This document shows, piece after piece, positions 33,266-44,819 of a stretch of DNA of 64,000 nucleotides (its first letter is position 1; each line of letters begins with the position of its first letter). The notes below the pieces were generated by a model. The model had not been told where the DNA came from and made no database searches. It was given only the letters and a program-made list of their open reading frames with translations. The DNA is from Epiperipatus broadwayi. Its lineage: Eukaryota > Onychophora > Udeonychophora > Euonychophora > Peripatidae. The stretch lies in the NCBI GenBank assembly GCA_028023455.1, contig JAQFVV010012446.1, positions 3,160,001 to 3,224,000 on the forward strand. Reading direction: 5' to 3'. The position numbers were made by a program, and so were the translations under genes.

Positions 33266-33385
33266 ATATTGGTGGTCGAGAGGTCAGCGCGACTGCCTTG
33301 CCACTTGCAGGCAGTTGCCCGGGTTGCGGGTTCGCGTCCCGGCCGATGCTATGACACTTAAAAATAATAATAATAATAATTTATC
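33266..33385 (+). mobile_element. tRNA-derived SINE head with (AAT)n tail
   Basis: TGGTCGAGAGG (box A) and GGTTCGCGTCC (box B, one mismatch) are spaced as in a tRNA. ATATTGG and CCGATGC can pair as an acceptor stem (six of seven). T-arm pairing is good, but the anticodon stem CTGCCT/AGGCAG encloses a ten-base loop, so it is not a working tRNA. It is followed within 25 bases by (AAT)n, a typical SINE tail. It probably derives from a type II (long variable arm) tRNA. Confidence 0.65.
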
Positions 33386-33689
33386 TCTTCACTATGCAAA
33401 CTATAGTTATTATGAAAATTATATCTTAAATCAATTTCATTAAATTCATTAAGGCGATATGAATCCAAAAGATTAAATCATTAATGCATTAAATGATACT
33501 ACAATGTTTGCAGACCCCACCGGCACTTACACACACACTGAATATTAAAATAAAGTTTATAGCTATTATTCATTGCAGTTTTTTATTGAAATAAATGCAA
33601 CTTACAGGCATAGTTAAAATAACCATTAGTTTTCACATCTAAAAGCATTATATATAATAAATAAATCACAAAAATTACTAAATCTGCCA

Positions 33690-34010
33690 CTTCTTTTACT
33701 TTGCTGTATTAATTATCTCATGTAAATCTAATTTATCCACCTTACTTTGAACACTAGTTAGCAAAAAAAAAAAAATTATTGTATATATATGCATACACAA
33801 TCTTACATTTCAAATGTCCTGCTGTCTTCTTCAGAGTCACTCCTATTTTAATTTCCTAAAACTTTAAAAAAAAAAAAGGAAATTAAAATAGAAGTAGTTC
33901 TGAAGAAGATTGCAAGACAGTTGAAACAAGATTATGTGTACGTACACAATAAAAAAAATTTTTTGCTAAAAAGTGTTCGAAGTAAAATGGATAAATTGAA
34001 TAAATAATCC
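33690..34010. mobile_element. Foldback with hammerhead-like core (third type)
   Basis: Left arm: CCTTACTTTGAACACTAGTTAGC, AATCTTACATTTCAAATGTCCTGCTGTCTTCTTCAGAG. The right arm mirrors it: CTGAAGAAGATTGCAAGACAGTTGAAACAAGATTATGTG at 33900-33938, then TTGCTAAAAAGTGTTCGAAGTAAAATGGATAAATT. The centre is GGAAATTAAAATAG on either side of an A-run. The CUGAAGA..GAAAC string with a stem between is hammerhead-like but lacks an obvious GUH after GAAAC. A related single arm lies at 43.43-43.58 kb. Confidence 0.65.
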
Positions 34011-35090
34011 TATTAAAAGTATCAAACTCAAGTTTCTAATTTATTTTACAATACAAATTTATCAATTTTTTTCTAGTGGAATTTATTATATAAGTGGTAA
34101 AATTATTTTGAACCTCATTCTAAATTTTAGTTTTATAAATTCACATAATTTTTTTTTACTATATTTAGTAAAATTATTTAATATTAACATTACTATAAGT
34201 GTATAAAATAGTTTAAGTACTATTCAAATTGAGTCACATAAGAATATGCATTCTACATATTAAAGATGGTTCTCCGAACCATAGATGCCTTGTGGCTATG
34301 AACATAGTATTGACTAGAAAAAAAATCTGAAATTTCTATGTAAAGTATTTATAAGTTAAAAACTAAATTAGATAAAAATTAAATTGAAATGAATTACATG
34401 TTAAGTTTGTTGTTTTGCTTAACAGATTTTATTATTATTATTATTATTATCATTAAATGAGATGCTATATTAGAAATAATAATTTGATGTATATATCTGC
34501 AGATGTGAATTGGTTGAATCGAAGAAAAAGGCAATTCACAATGAGGAAAAAAAAAACAATTATTAGATTTATGATAAAAATTAGTCCAAATAAAATTATA
34601 TAAAAAAAATAAAATTAAAGTTTATAATTTGTTAACACTTACTGGAGTAGCAAGTGCTCTTAAATGTTTACGAAGGTGATAAGAGATGAAGAAAATAGTG
34701 AAAGGAATGTAATTTCATCAGAATATAACAATGTAAGTATCAGAAACTTTAAAGGTAATAAGAAAGATGAATAAAAAAAACATTTGAGTAAAAAATATCA
34801 CAAAATATTTTTTAAAAGTCAATTTTGAATTAAAAAATTTCAAAATGAAAGTATGCTGATTATTAAGAATTTTTATTAGTCACCCATTAGACTAGAGATT
34901 ATCCGATAATGAATAATATTTCTGAAGTATAAGTTTCATTACACCATTCTCACGCAAGGTTTATTTATAGCTACATCCTTCCACAAGGTGTTAAAAGTGG
35001 ATAGAAAACATTCCTTACCTTGCTTGAGAGCGGTGTAATGAAAATTACACTATAGAAATATTATTCATTACACTAATCATATTTTAACAG
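34011..35090. other. Anonymous AT-rich stretch
   Basis: Nothing recognised apart from an (ATT)n tract near 34430-34450. CAAGGTTTATTTATAGCTACATCC..CTTGCTTGAGAGCGGTGTAATG around 34955-35045 is an imperfect inverted repeat. Confidence 0.4.
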
Positions 35091-35092
35091 TC

Positions 35093-35715
35093 ATCATCAT
35101 CATCAACCATTATCAATCCACTGCAGGATGAAGGTCTCTCCAAGTTCAATCCATCTTTTCCGATCTTTAGCTTCTCTTCTCCACATCACCCCTGCACAAA
35201 TTTCTTATTTCATCCATCCATCTCACATATGGACTCTTTCTGGGTCTTTTACAATCTCTTGGAATCCAGATTAAAATTTCAATTGTCCATCTATTATCAT
35301 CTCTTCTAGCAATATGTCCAGCCCAACTCCACTTCAGTCTTTTAATTTTTTCAATGAGGTCAGTAACACCTATTGTTCTCTTACCCATATATTGCGTTTT
35401 CGATCTCTTCTTGTTACTCCCAACATGCATCTCTCCATACTTCTTTGAGTGGTTTGAAGTCTCGGTATTGCTCTTCTATTAAGAGTCCAAGTCTCAGATC
35501 CATAAGTAAGAACTGGCAAAACACATTTATTAAAAATCTTCCTTTTCAAACAGATAGGCATATTTCCTTTTAGTATCAAGTTATTTCTAACAAAAGCACT
35601 CCAACCAAGTTTAATTCTATGATTAATTTCATCCATTATGTTTCCATCTATATTAATAATCTGACCAAGGTATTTGTAACTGTTAACTTCTAATTCATCA
35701 TAATCAATTTTTATT
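35093..35715 (-). pseudogene. 5'-truncated RTE LINE: thumb, C-terminus and ATGATG tail
   Basis: The minus-strand frame 35715-35370 contains S-Y-K-Y-L-G-Q-I-I, W-S-A-F, Y-G-S-E-T-W-T-L-N and M-L-G-V-T-R-R-D-R-K-R. After a frameshift near 35375 the frame 35430-35167 continues with R-L-K-W-S-W-A-G-H-I-A-R-R-D-D and Y-V-R-W-M-D-E-I-R. The element ends at 35093 in a (TGA)n tail. This is the cleanest C-terminus in the window and identifies the C-terminal piece at 17.5 kb. It is a dead, truncated insertion. Confidence 0.9.
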
Positions 35716-36406
35716 ATAGACATAAATACATTAATTAGATGAGACAAAAAGTGAAACACAATAATAAAAAGGAAAACCACTTATTAGTTAGTGGCCAGAA
35801 AATTGGGCAACTTCGCAATGCTCTACAAACATTTTCTGCCTAATGAGCTAATCTTAAAACACTTATAATTACTTCAGTTTTTTAGATTATCGATCACCTT
35901 CTTTCTTTTCTAAGTGCCTTTCCTTTTATTCTCTACAGATTCTTTCATATTCTTCATAAATCTCTCCCAGGATGTCAGGCCATTATAAAAAAAATGTTAT
36001 AGATTAGTTGATTTTTTTTTATATATAATTTTTTTATTGTCAAACATTTATATTCCCATAAGAAACAAAGAACAATGCAATATCTATAATCTGAATAAAA
36101 TATAAAATTAAACAAATAATTTAATAGACTCTCCTCCAAAAAAAGAAAAAAAAACAACTAAATTTACCTTTAAAACCATTATCTCCTATACAACAATTTT
36201 CAAATGATAAGTGATTAAGAGAATGATTTTTGGAAAGACCCTATAAATAATTATAATAAAAAAGTATGTATTATAATAATTGAAAATTGAGAAATATATA
36301 CAGCTAAAATAGTAAATATATGCAGATATATATATATACAGATATATGATAATAAATAAAAAAAGACTACTGATATAAATGTGTATGTGACAAATGTAAT
36401 GTATAT
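35716..36406. other. Anonymous AT-rich stretch
   Basis: Nothing recognised. Confidence 0.4.
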
Positions 36407-36666
36407 GTAAATTAGATTTTAAAAAAAAAAATCAAGTCAGATGTCACATGCATATGGCCATTTAAGTTAGATAGCTGGATTGGAAGACATATGGATGTCT
36501 GAAAATTTCAGTGCTGGGCTTGTCCTGGTATTTTTAATCTAATGCTTGAATATCCTAGCACCTCACTGAGAATGCCAGTAACAGAAACGGGTCTGGGATT
36601 GGAGATATTCTGCAAAGCTTGTTAAGAGCTTATTTGCGAGCTCTATATATAACGTAAATTAGATTT
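36407..36666 (+). mobile_element. 234-bp hammerhead-family insertion, 13-bp target duplication
   Basis: GTAAATTAGATTT flanks it at 36407-36419 and 36654-36666. The A-run plus ATCAAGTCAGATGTCACATG start and the GAGCTCTATATATAAC end match the superfamily, as does GTTAGATAGCTGGATTGG, shared with the 24-kb array. The ribozyme at about 36553-36612 is decayed: CTGAGAA in place of CUGANGA, and a mismatched proximal stem I. GAAAC and GTC remain. Confidence 0.85.
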
Positions 36667-37522
36667 ATATAAAATAAATGAATTCACTAATGTTACAAAA
36701 ATATTATTGAAGGTATCAATATGACAAGCTAAACATAAATGTATATATGTTTATTACAGAGACAAACTCTCCATACAGTAGCACCATAAAGAATAAAGAA
36801 TGGTGATCATGGGATGTTTGATGGTATATATCAGGGGTGCAACAAGTCGATTGCCAAGCCAATTTCAGTCGATCACGAGGCCAATCTGGCAAGAGCTGTC
36901 AGATTACGAGTGAAACAAATTAAATCAAGATTTTAAAGTTTTTTTGTTATTTTTATTTTTGTTCTAAATTTTTTTCAATTCTAAATAGAAGTCCACTAAC
37001 TCATATCATTATTGAAAATAATAATTTTAATCTTGACTTAATGTGTTTCACTTGTAACCGAATGCAACGTGTGAACATAACACGCAAATGCAACAGTATG
37101 CATGCAGTTATGACCCATAGAAAAACACAGCCATTTAGTTTGAATATTTAGTAGTGTCATACGGTAGCTTCTTTTCTTTAGTATTAACAATATTATTATT
37201 ATTAATCAATATTATCTATCCACAGTGGCCACATCGAGTTTCAATTTTTCTTCTGTTTAAAATGTAAGTACTCTTTTTTATGCTTTAATTTAAATTGTGG
37301 CTTTTCTTACCTATCTACTTACTCATGAGTGAGCGTTCATAGCAACAGACTTCTGAGCTGAATTCGTTAATGAAGTTAATGACTGCAGTTCATGAGTTTT
37401 TAATTTTCCTGGAAAATATTTAATTCAATATTTATTATTCATTTTGAATATTTAATTCTTATCAGTTAAGTTTGGGGAAATAAAATTGTCATAACTATTT
37501 CTTTTTTCATATTAGTATACCC

Positions 37523-38849
37523 ATGAACATGAGCAGTAAACCCCAAAAATCGAAAACTTATCATTTCAATAAAGAATGGGAACTCGATTACTTTTTTTCA
37601 ATGGTGAATGATAAATGTTGTTGCTTAATATGCTTTACCTCGATAGCAAAAAGGGTAATCTGGAGACACATTTTTAGCTTTACATAATAAATATCAATCA
37701 GATTATCCACAAAATACCGTATTGAAAAAACACAAAGTTAGAGATCTTAAAACTTAATTACAAATTCAACAAAATGTTTTTAAAAAGCCAATGTTGAAGT
37801 CACAAGCAGTAACTACTGCATCATTCAAAATAAGCTATCTCTTAGCAAAAAAATGTAAACCATTTTCTGAGGGCAAATTTTGGAAATGTCAGATTCACTT
37901 TTTAACAATTTTCATAACGAGTGAAATTATTGCTACAATTCAAGATCTACAACTGTCTCGAAACACTGTGGTGCAATGAATTGAGAAGATGAGTAGAAAT
38001 ATAAAAGAGCAGTTATATAATGATATTAATAGATGTTCTTGTTTTTCCCTTCAATGTGATGAATCGACAGATATAAGTGATACAGCACAATTACTTGTTT
38101 TCATTCGTATGGTTTTTAAAGATTTTACATCTAAAGAAGAATTGTTGGGTATGATTTCTTTGAAAGAAAAACTAGAGATGTAGTAGATATATTCAAAATC
38201 TTTAAAAATTTGCTCAATGATCTGAAAGTACCACTTTTTAAATTAGTTTCAATAACAACGGATGGCACAGCTGCGATGATAGGTCGCATAAATGGATTTA
38301 TAGCCCTATGTCAAAATGAAGATGAATTCCCAGCTTTTTTGAGCTACCACTAAATAATTTACAAGCAAGTGTTAGCCAGCAAAAGACTAAACACAAAAAA
38401 AGTAATGGACATAATGTTTAAAATTGTTAATTCAATTTGAGGAAGTTCTCTCAAACGACATCTCTTCCCACTGCAGCTCAATGAAGGCCAACCTGAATTA
38501 TTACTACATACCGATGTAAGATAGCTAAGCATAGGTAAATTTCTGCAACGATTTCATGATTTATTGCCTGAAATAATAGATTTTCTCCGTAAGATGGAAA
38601 ATATACAAATTTAAATGATGAAACTTGCCTTAGTGACATAACTTTTCTTACCAATTTTACCTCAATGTTAAGTCATTTAAATTTAGAATTACACGGTAAA
38701 AATAAAACAGTAATTGATATGATCAGCTGCATAGATACATATAAAGCAAAATTTATTTTGCTAATAGAAGATCTGCAACAAAATAAACTGAATCATTTTC
38801 CAAATATGGCGGATCACCTACAAAAACATAAAAATATTAATTATAATAT
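37523..38849 (+). pseudogene. hAT transposase, N-terminal and catalytic part (GTF2IRD2/ZBED5-like)
   Basis: The start ATG at 37523 leads into a BED-type zinc finger region: W-x-x-D-Y-F-F near the start, C-C-C-L-I-C about residue 33, and after a frameshift the G-N-L-E-T-H-F half. Further on are C-D-E-S-T-D-I-S-D-T-A-Q-L-L-V-F-I-R (about 38050-38110), a hallmark of this lineage with the first catalytic Asp, and T-T-D-G-T-A-A-M-I-G (38255-38285). At least three stops or frameshifts break the frame. The break at 38849 is the LTR-like insertion, after which the same frame resumes at 40914. Confidence 0.88.
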
Positions 38850-40909
38850 TGTAACGATATATAAATATGTCGTTACATTAATTTAAAATAAAAACTTAAA
38901 AGTTCGCAAATAAAAGTAAAAAACTAAACGCTAAAATTAAAATGTTTGTTAAATGTATATACATTCGCACAGATGCTAAACTTTAAAAATATTTTTTTTT
39001 AATAAATAAAAAAAGGTATTTGAATGTATTTTTTTTATAAAAAAAGATTTAAATATAAAAATAGTTTAAAAAAGAAATAACGTAAGTAAAAATAAAAACA
39101 CGTATTAATTAATTCCTGTAATCTGTAAATGGAAATGATTGTTTATTAATTATCCAAAAGCTGTCTAATTAAAAAGTCAGAGAGTAAATTAGATAAGAGA
39201 ATAAAGAGATTTTAGCTTGACCAATGGAAGCACCAAGCCTCAGCCCGGACCCGAATGAAAATTTGGATTAGTGACGTCTTTGTTCATTCAATCTGGAGAT
39301 TTACTATAAAAAGAGAAATATTGAGTTCCAGCGTTGTGTGTTTGAGAGATGCGGTAGGACGCACATACCACACTCTCTATTTAAAAAGAAAAATGAAAAG
39401 ACTGTGATACCTTGAACCAGCTATTGCCATCTCCAGAACATTATCTTCCAATGGAGGCGTCGCGGGAATTAAAAGCAGAAACCTGGACTCTTCTACCATA
39501 AGCTATATGAAATGAACAATTGTTAAAATCAATTAAGAACTTTCGTCAAGTTTTACAAATTGATAAACAAGCCAACTTAAATGTTAAAACGGACTCTTAT
39601 CTGACTCTTGTAAGTTTTTAAATCAAATTAATAATGTTTAATTTTATATGTTTTCCGATTGATAAAAATCATTTCCATTTTTTTTTCTTTCTTATTGTAT
39701 AAATTGTTTATTGTTTAAATTTTAAATGATGAAATTTAGGTTGGGTATAGACGTTGCATAGGTTCGTTAGCGGTTGATTATGTTGAAGTTTTCACATTTG
39801 ATTAGAATATATAGGTCAACGAGGTTAATGCGGGCATCTTACGATGAATGCCACGGAGCCTTGTGTATTCCCTTTGCAATTGACGTGATCGATCATTTTG
39901 TATTTTGATCGATTGTGTTTAATTTGAATGTTTTTGACCGTGGAATCTGTGCAGCCGATCTATACTCAACATTTTAAAAGCAAATTTATAAAAATAATCT
40001 GTGCGAACGTATTTAAATGTTAAATTTAAGTCGGGCGTGAATGGCTATATAGTTTTGTAAAGTTATATTAAGGGAGGGTAATCTTAGGTTATTCATTTCG
40101 TAGTTGAATTGGTTCAATGGATTGGATATATTTGTGTAATTGTAGATGTAGTATGAGGTCCGCTACGGGCAGGATTATAGATATACGCCACACACCCTCT
40201 GTTTGCCTATGGATGGATTTGTAAGACGGCAAAGGACCGCAGTCCATTCCTATGGAGTTTTATGTTTATTGTTCTACTCGCCAACAGATGTCACATTCCT
40301 GTTGGTGGAGAGACAATGTCTTCTCTAATCTCCTTACTGATCAGATGTACATTCCTGACAGTATAGTATTTTGTGTTGTCGTATCATGCTACATTGAATA
40401 CATGAATGTATCAGATGGATTGGCGCCAGTTTGGTTGCGAAATTTGTTGCCTAAGGTTAAATCAGGGAAGAATATTTTCTTTTCAAATGCAGATCTATGT
40501 AGTCTATTCATACTTGACTATCTAAATAAAATATTAAACTCATTGAAACTTAGTTAAATGTAAAATTAAAAGTTAATATAAAAATCTAAAATGTTAAACT
40601 TATTCCTCAAAATTTAAATGTTATTTTATATGTGCGTAAATAAATATTTTTATGTGTTAATTTCTGGCAGTGGCTTTTATTTATTGATATTTAAGATATA
40701 AATTAAGATATAGATTTTTATCTCTGCGTCTCCGCTGAGCTAGTGACTTGGGCTAACGATCGGAATATTTAAATAAAGTGGAATCTTAACAGCGCGTATC
40801 TGCCTACTCTATAAATTTTTCTAGGTTTAAATGCCTAGATGGCACCTTGTAGAGCAGATATCGTAGTTTGCGGTTAGATTCGATCTTCACTTACATTCCG
40901 ATCGTTATA
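38850..40909 (+). mobile_element. 2.06-kb LTR-like insertion (probable solo LTR) inside the hAT element
   Basis: It begins TGTAACG and ends CGTTATA (a near-complement, one base from CGTTACA), flanked by ATAT at 38846-38849 and 40910-40913. Identity of the flanks can be extended to the 9 bases TTATAATAT. The hAT reading frame continues exactly across the insertion. Inside are CTATAAAAAG near 39302, a plausible TATA box, and several AATAAA signals. I find no gag or pol and no second LTR, which fits a solo LTR left by recombination. TAACGATCGGAAT near 40754 and its complement near 40896 form an inner inverted repeat at the right end. The 101-codon frame at 40252 shows no known domain. Confidence 0.65.
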
Positions 40910-40913
40910 ATAT

Positions 40914-41406
40914 GGACAAATACATCGCGGAAATCCAAAAAGTAACTGAAGATTTTAAGGTAAGATTCCAAGATTTTGAAAAAATTAAAGAAATTATGGA
41001 ATGTATATCTTTTCCTTTTAAAAAAGATTTAAGTGTGAAACGCATTAGCCAAAAAATTTCAGATATATTTCATATGGAGCAAAAGGCATTAGAAAATGAA
41101 ATTATCATTTTACAAACTGATTTAATCTTACACACTAGAAAATTTGAAGAGTTCTGGAAATACGTCAACCAAGAAAAATATCCCAATATCACCAAATGTA
41201 GCAAATATATTTATTCTGGTTTCGGATCTGTATACCTGTGTGAATTGGCATTTTCATACTTAAAGTTAACGAAGACTAAACAACATTCTGTCCTTACTGA
41301 TTCCCATACTGAGGATTCTTTATTATTATCTTTGTCAGGATATACACCTAATTATGATTCCTTGGTTAGAGACATGCAAACAGTCTTCCCATTAATGTTA
41401 AGATAA
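40914..41406 (+). pseudogene. hAT transposase, C-terminal part with dimerisation domain
   Basis: The frame 40912-41406 continues the protein after the insertion: D-F-E-K-I-K-E near residue 22, then W-K-Y-V-N-Q-E-K-Y-P-N. The hAT C-terminal dimerisation motif follows: F-G-S-V-Y-L-C-E-L-A-F-S-Y-L-K, later L-T-D-S-H-T-E-D-S-L-L-L-S-L-S, and it ends at TAA 41404. This part is uninterrupted, unlike the N-terminal half. It is not independently expressed as far as I can see. Confidence 0.88.
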
Positions 41407-42143
41407 TAAAATAAATTTTAAATCTGTTTTTATCTGTAGTTTATTTGAATTAATAAATATTGTTAATAATTATTCATGTTGCTTTAATTCCCCCCGGACA
41501 TGAGTTTTTCGGCTGGTTAAATAATTGTTATTTTTTACATAAGTAGATATATAAAAATAAGAAGTGGTGGTCATGTGATGTTTATATAAAAATAGTATGT
41601 ATTTCACCCCTCCCTCCACTTAGACTATACCTATGACAACAAGTCGATCACAACACATTTTTAAAATAAAAAGTAGATCTTATGAACACAAAAGTTGGCA
41701 ACCCCTGGTATATATGTTTATATATAAACATATAAAGATAAGATTTTAGCTAAACATTCTCTTTGGTGTGTACACATGTATCTATAGTTGGTATAACTGA
41801 AAAGTAATATCAATTAATAAGAATAAATATTCATAAGTAATTATTTTTAAAGTGCTGCTAATTTTTTTCATGATAATATATAGATGGAATGTAATTAAAA
41901 AAATATAACGATCAAACTAATATTAAATAATGATTATATATATATTTGTCTTTATTATTAAACTGTACTATTTTTTTCTTGAGATAATATCTCTATGCAT
42001 GAGATATAACCAAGCTATACAAAAAAAAAAAAACAATATAATTTAATAGCAGTAACTATGAATACTTTTGACAGTTAAAATACAGCTAGGCAACTAAAAT
42101 ATAACTAGGCTGCTATAATCAGATACTCTTTTCAAAATAAATA

Positions 42144-42979
42144 TTAAATTGTGAAGTTAAACCACTAAACATCACATGATCACTATCTCTTATACTAGCA
42201 CATAATTGTCATTAAACAAGGCAAAACTCTCCATACAGTAGTGCCACCCTGTGCCAACCAGAGTAATCAATGGATGCCAGAAGTCTTGTGCATAAAATCC
42301 CTATCTATGCCTACTCATCCATTATCCCCAGACTAGTTTCTGGCTTGTAGCCTTAGGATCTAATGCAACCCTCCAGCCGCCACCTTTTAACTCTATTTAA
42401 CTACAAAACTATGAGAATACAATTGAAAACACAATAATATTTTCAATCTAAGCTCAATAGCTTATATAGTCATACAGTGGCACTACTGTATGGAGAGTTT
42501 TGCCTTGTTTAATAACAATTATGTGCTAGTATAAGAGATAGTGATCATGCGATGTTTAGTGGTTTAACACCAATCCTGCCTAATAGGATAGTGGTGGCTA
42601 TGGTTGTTAAAGAGTCAAAGACACCAAAATGTATGGGTGCTGAACTGACTTCAGACCCATATGACAATATAAGCTATTGAGCTTAGATTGAAAATATTAT
42701 TGTGTTTTCAAATTTTCTCACAGTTTTGTAGTTAAGTAGAGTTAAAAGGTAGCTGCTGAAGGGTTGCATTTAGATCCTAAGATCTAGGTGCAGTGCTCTC
42801 AGATCCAAGGATCCTCACTGACGAAGGCCACAAGCCAGAAACTAGTCTGGGATATTGGATGAGTAGGGACTAGATAGGGATTTTACGCACAAGCCTTCTG
42901 GCATCCATTGATTACTCTGGTTGGCACAGAGTGGCACTACTGTATGGAGAGTTTTGCCTTGTTTAAATTGTGAAGTTAA
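42144..42979. mobile_element. 802-bp hammerhead foldback, 17-bp target duplication
   Basis: TTAAATTGTGAAGTTAA is exactly repeated at 42144-42160 and 42963-42979. The left arm (minus orientation) carries a ribozyme whose CUGANGA half has been deleted (about 42323-42355). The centre repeats the element end (GTGGCACTACTGTATGGAGAG at 42477 and 42933). The right arm carries a nearly complete ribozyme at 42804-42859. Outer ends: ACCACTAAACATCACATGATCACTATC. It is the best-delimited member of the second family and shows its full inverted architecture. Confidence 0.9.
42804..42859 (+). ncRNA. Hammerhead ribozyme, second family
   Basis: Same as the 31.8-kb copy: distal TCCAA/TTGGA, CTGACGA, GGC/GCC stem II, GAAAC, TA loop, GTC. 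One G is missing from the 3' strand of proximal stem I (TGGGA), leaving four pairs. Cleavage would follow 42847. Confidence 0.75.
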
Positions 42980-43424
42980 TGTCAAATTATATGCATTAAT
43001 GGAATAATTTACTCATATTATCAATCAAAAATCATTATGTATTTAAAAAATTTAAGAAGACAATACTCAAGCTATTACCAAGAACAAGTTAATTATTTTG
43101 TTATTTTGAAAGCATTCATTTACATAAAAAATTAAAAATTAATAATTTTTAGAATAAGTATAGAAATTTAATTATAAAGTAAAAGCAGTAAAACGGACAT
43201 TAAATAATCATCTGACCAGGCATGGGATTCAAAATCAGATTGAGTAAATCTTAAAAAAAATTTCATGTTCAAGATAAAATTAGAATTTTTCTTTTATGTA
43301 ATAAGCCCATAGCCAATCAGGTTAATCAACCAATTATTAGTCACTAAATAGCTTGGAAAGTAAATTTGCAATGATGGCACTAATAAAACTAAACACAAAT
43401 ATCAACTTATTAATTTTTGAAATA

Positions 43425-43585
43425 TTACCAAATTCGCCATTTTCTTTATTTTGCTGTAATATCTCACATAAATGCAATTTATCTATTCTACTTTGAACAC
43501 TTTTTAGCAAAAAACCTTTTACTGTACATATATGTGTACATAATCTTATGTTTCAACTGTGCTGCTGTCTTCTTCAGAGGTAAGA
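43425..43585 (-). repeat. Single arm of the third hammerhead-like family
   Basis: On the minus strand, CTCTGAAGAAGACAGCAGCACAGTTGAAACATAAGATTATG, then GTGTACATATATGTACAGTAAAAGG and TTTTTTGCTAAAAAGTGTTCAAAGTAG, matches 33.69-34.01 kb. Confidence 0.65.
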
Positions 43586-44819
43586 TATAATGAACAATAT
43601 AAAGTATATAACTATATAAATAATACCATAAAAATTGTAAACAATAAAATTAATAAAACAATAAAAAAAAAACATTAAATAAACAAAACATAATAAAACT
43701 GAAATAAATATAATCAAACTCAAATAAAATAATCCAATTAATATAAAATAAAATATACAATATAAATATAAATACATGTATGTATACATATCCTTGAACA
43801 ACTATTAATTTAAATACATTCTTTTTTTTTAATAATCTCCTAATTACTTCTATTCCTTATTGAAGCAGTCAATCTTAGCTTAAGATTGAGCTTCATAGTT
43901 CCATCTACTAAAATGTGTTTAAACCCTAAATCCCATCGCGCTCCTTTTGCCGTATATATATATTATGTATATATTTGAGATGCGCTCCTAAGTTATAAAA
44001 TTTTAACGTTTCACTAACAATTTTTTTTAATTATTATAATTCTTTTTATTAATTATTAGTTTTTTCATTAGGTGCGGCTCAGATATATATATATAGGTGC
44101 AAAATACAAACAAAATATTGATTTTTTTATAAATATTTTATTATACATCATTTTAAACTTTTTCTTTTTAAAGTACTTTTTTTATTAAAATTTATATTTT
44201 ATAAAATCCAAGATGGAACGATGCAACTGTTAATTATCTAAAAATAATTAAATGGTTGGAAATACTATTGTTTTAATCTGGGGAAGGTATTTCTAATTAA
44301 AGTTTTACTTAAAATAACATGGGAATTAGGATTAAAGATTTTCTTTTAATTGTAAACATTTTTCTCAAATCTATTTCTAATCTGGAAATAGATTTGAATT
44401 TATTTTTGGACGTTATCTAACAGTTGCATCTTTCAAAAACAATGAACTAAGTAATTAAAAGCATTCCAGAAATACCTGGGCAAAGTATAAAATGGCCGGT
44501 TTTTAAATCACCAGGAGATTAGCTACTATTGAAAGAATGGCAATTTCTGTGCGCTATCATAGAAATAATGCCCTCTGGCGGTTTCAACACGCTATTGTAA
44601 AACAACCCAAAAGATAAAAAGGAATGTTTTGTGGTAAAAGAAAATTTGTTCTTTTGATCTGTTTTAAAGATAAAACATTAAAAGTTGGTCTTACCTAATG
44701 TAAAGAAGCATAATGGGTGCTCTAATTAATTAAGATGGAAACTGTATAATTTCTATGATTAAAAAAGGTATACTTTGTAACAAATAAAATTTAAGAATGT
44801 ATAACATATTTTAAATGAT
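43586..44819. other. Low-complexity and anonymous sequence
   Basis: 43600-43800 is an A/T run of AATAAAATA type; the 75-codon minus frame there is low-complexity and not credible. CCCATCGCGCTCCTTTTGCCG at about 43932 and GGTGCGGCTCAG at 44072 stand out as GC-richer patches of unknown origin. AAATCTATTTCTAATCTGGAAATAGATTTG near 44367-44397 is a small hairpin. Confidence 0.4.

Larger units (their letters stand above)
36824..41715 (+). mobile_element. hAT transposon with 8-bp target duplication, split by an LTR-like insertion
   Basis: GTATATAT lies at 36824-36831 and 41708-41715. The ends are CAGGGGTGC..AAGTCGAT on the left and GTTGGCAACCCCTG on the right, matching the CAGGGG(T) hAT terminal signature. 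Removing the insertion at 38850-40909 leaves about 2.8 kb, a normal size for this group. The transposase is broken (see the two pseudogene entries), so this copy is immobile. Confidence 0.9.

Noticed and set aside
33266-33349. A working tRNA gene
   Set aside because: Box A and box B are good, but the anticodon loop is ten bases and an (AAT)n tail follows, so a SINE head is more likely.
40252-40557. 101-codon frame inside the LTR-like insertion as an accessory gene
   Set aside because: No domain and no second copy to compare. The region is more likely non-coding LTR.
43574-43801. 75-codon frame rich in F, I, Y and L as a membrane protein
   Set aside because: It is read from an A/T low-complexity tract (AATAAAATA units on the plus strand).
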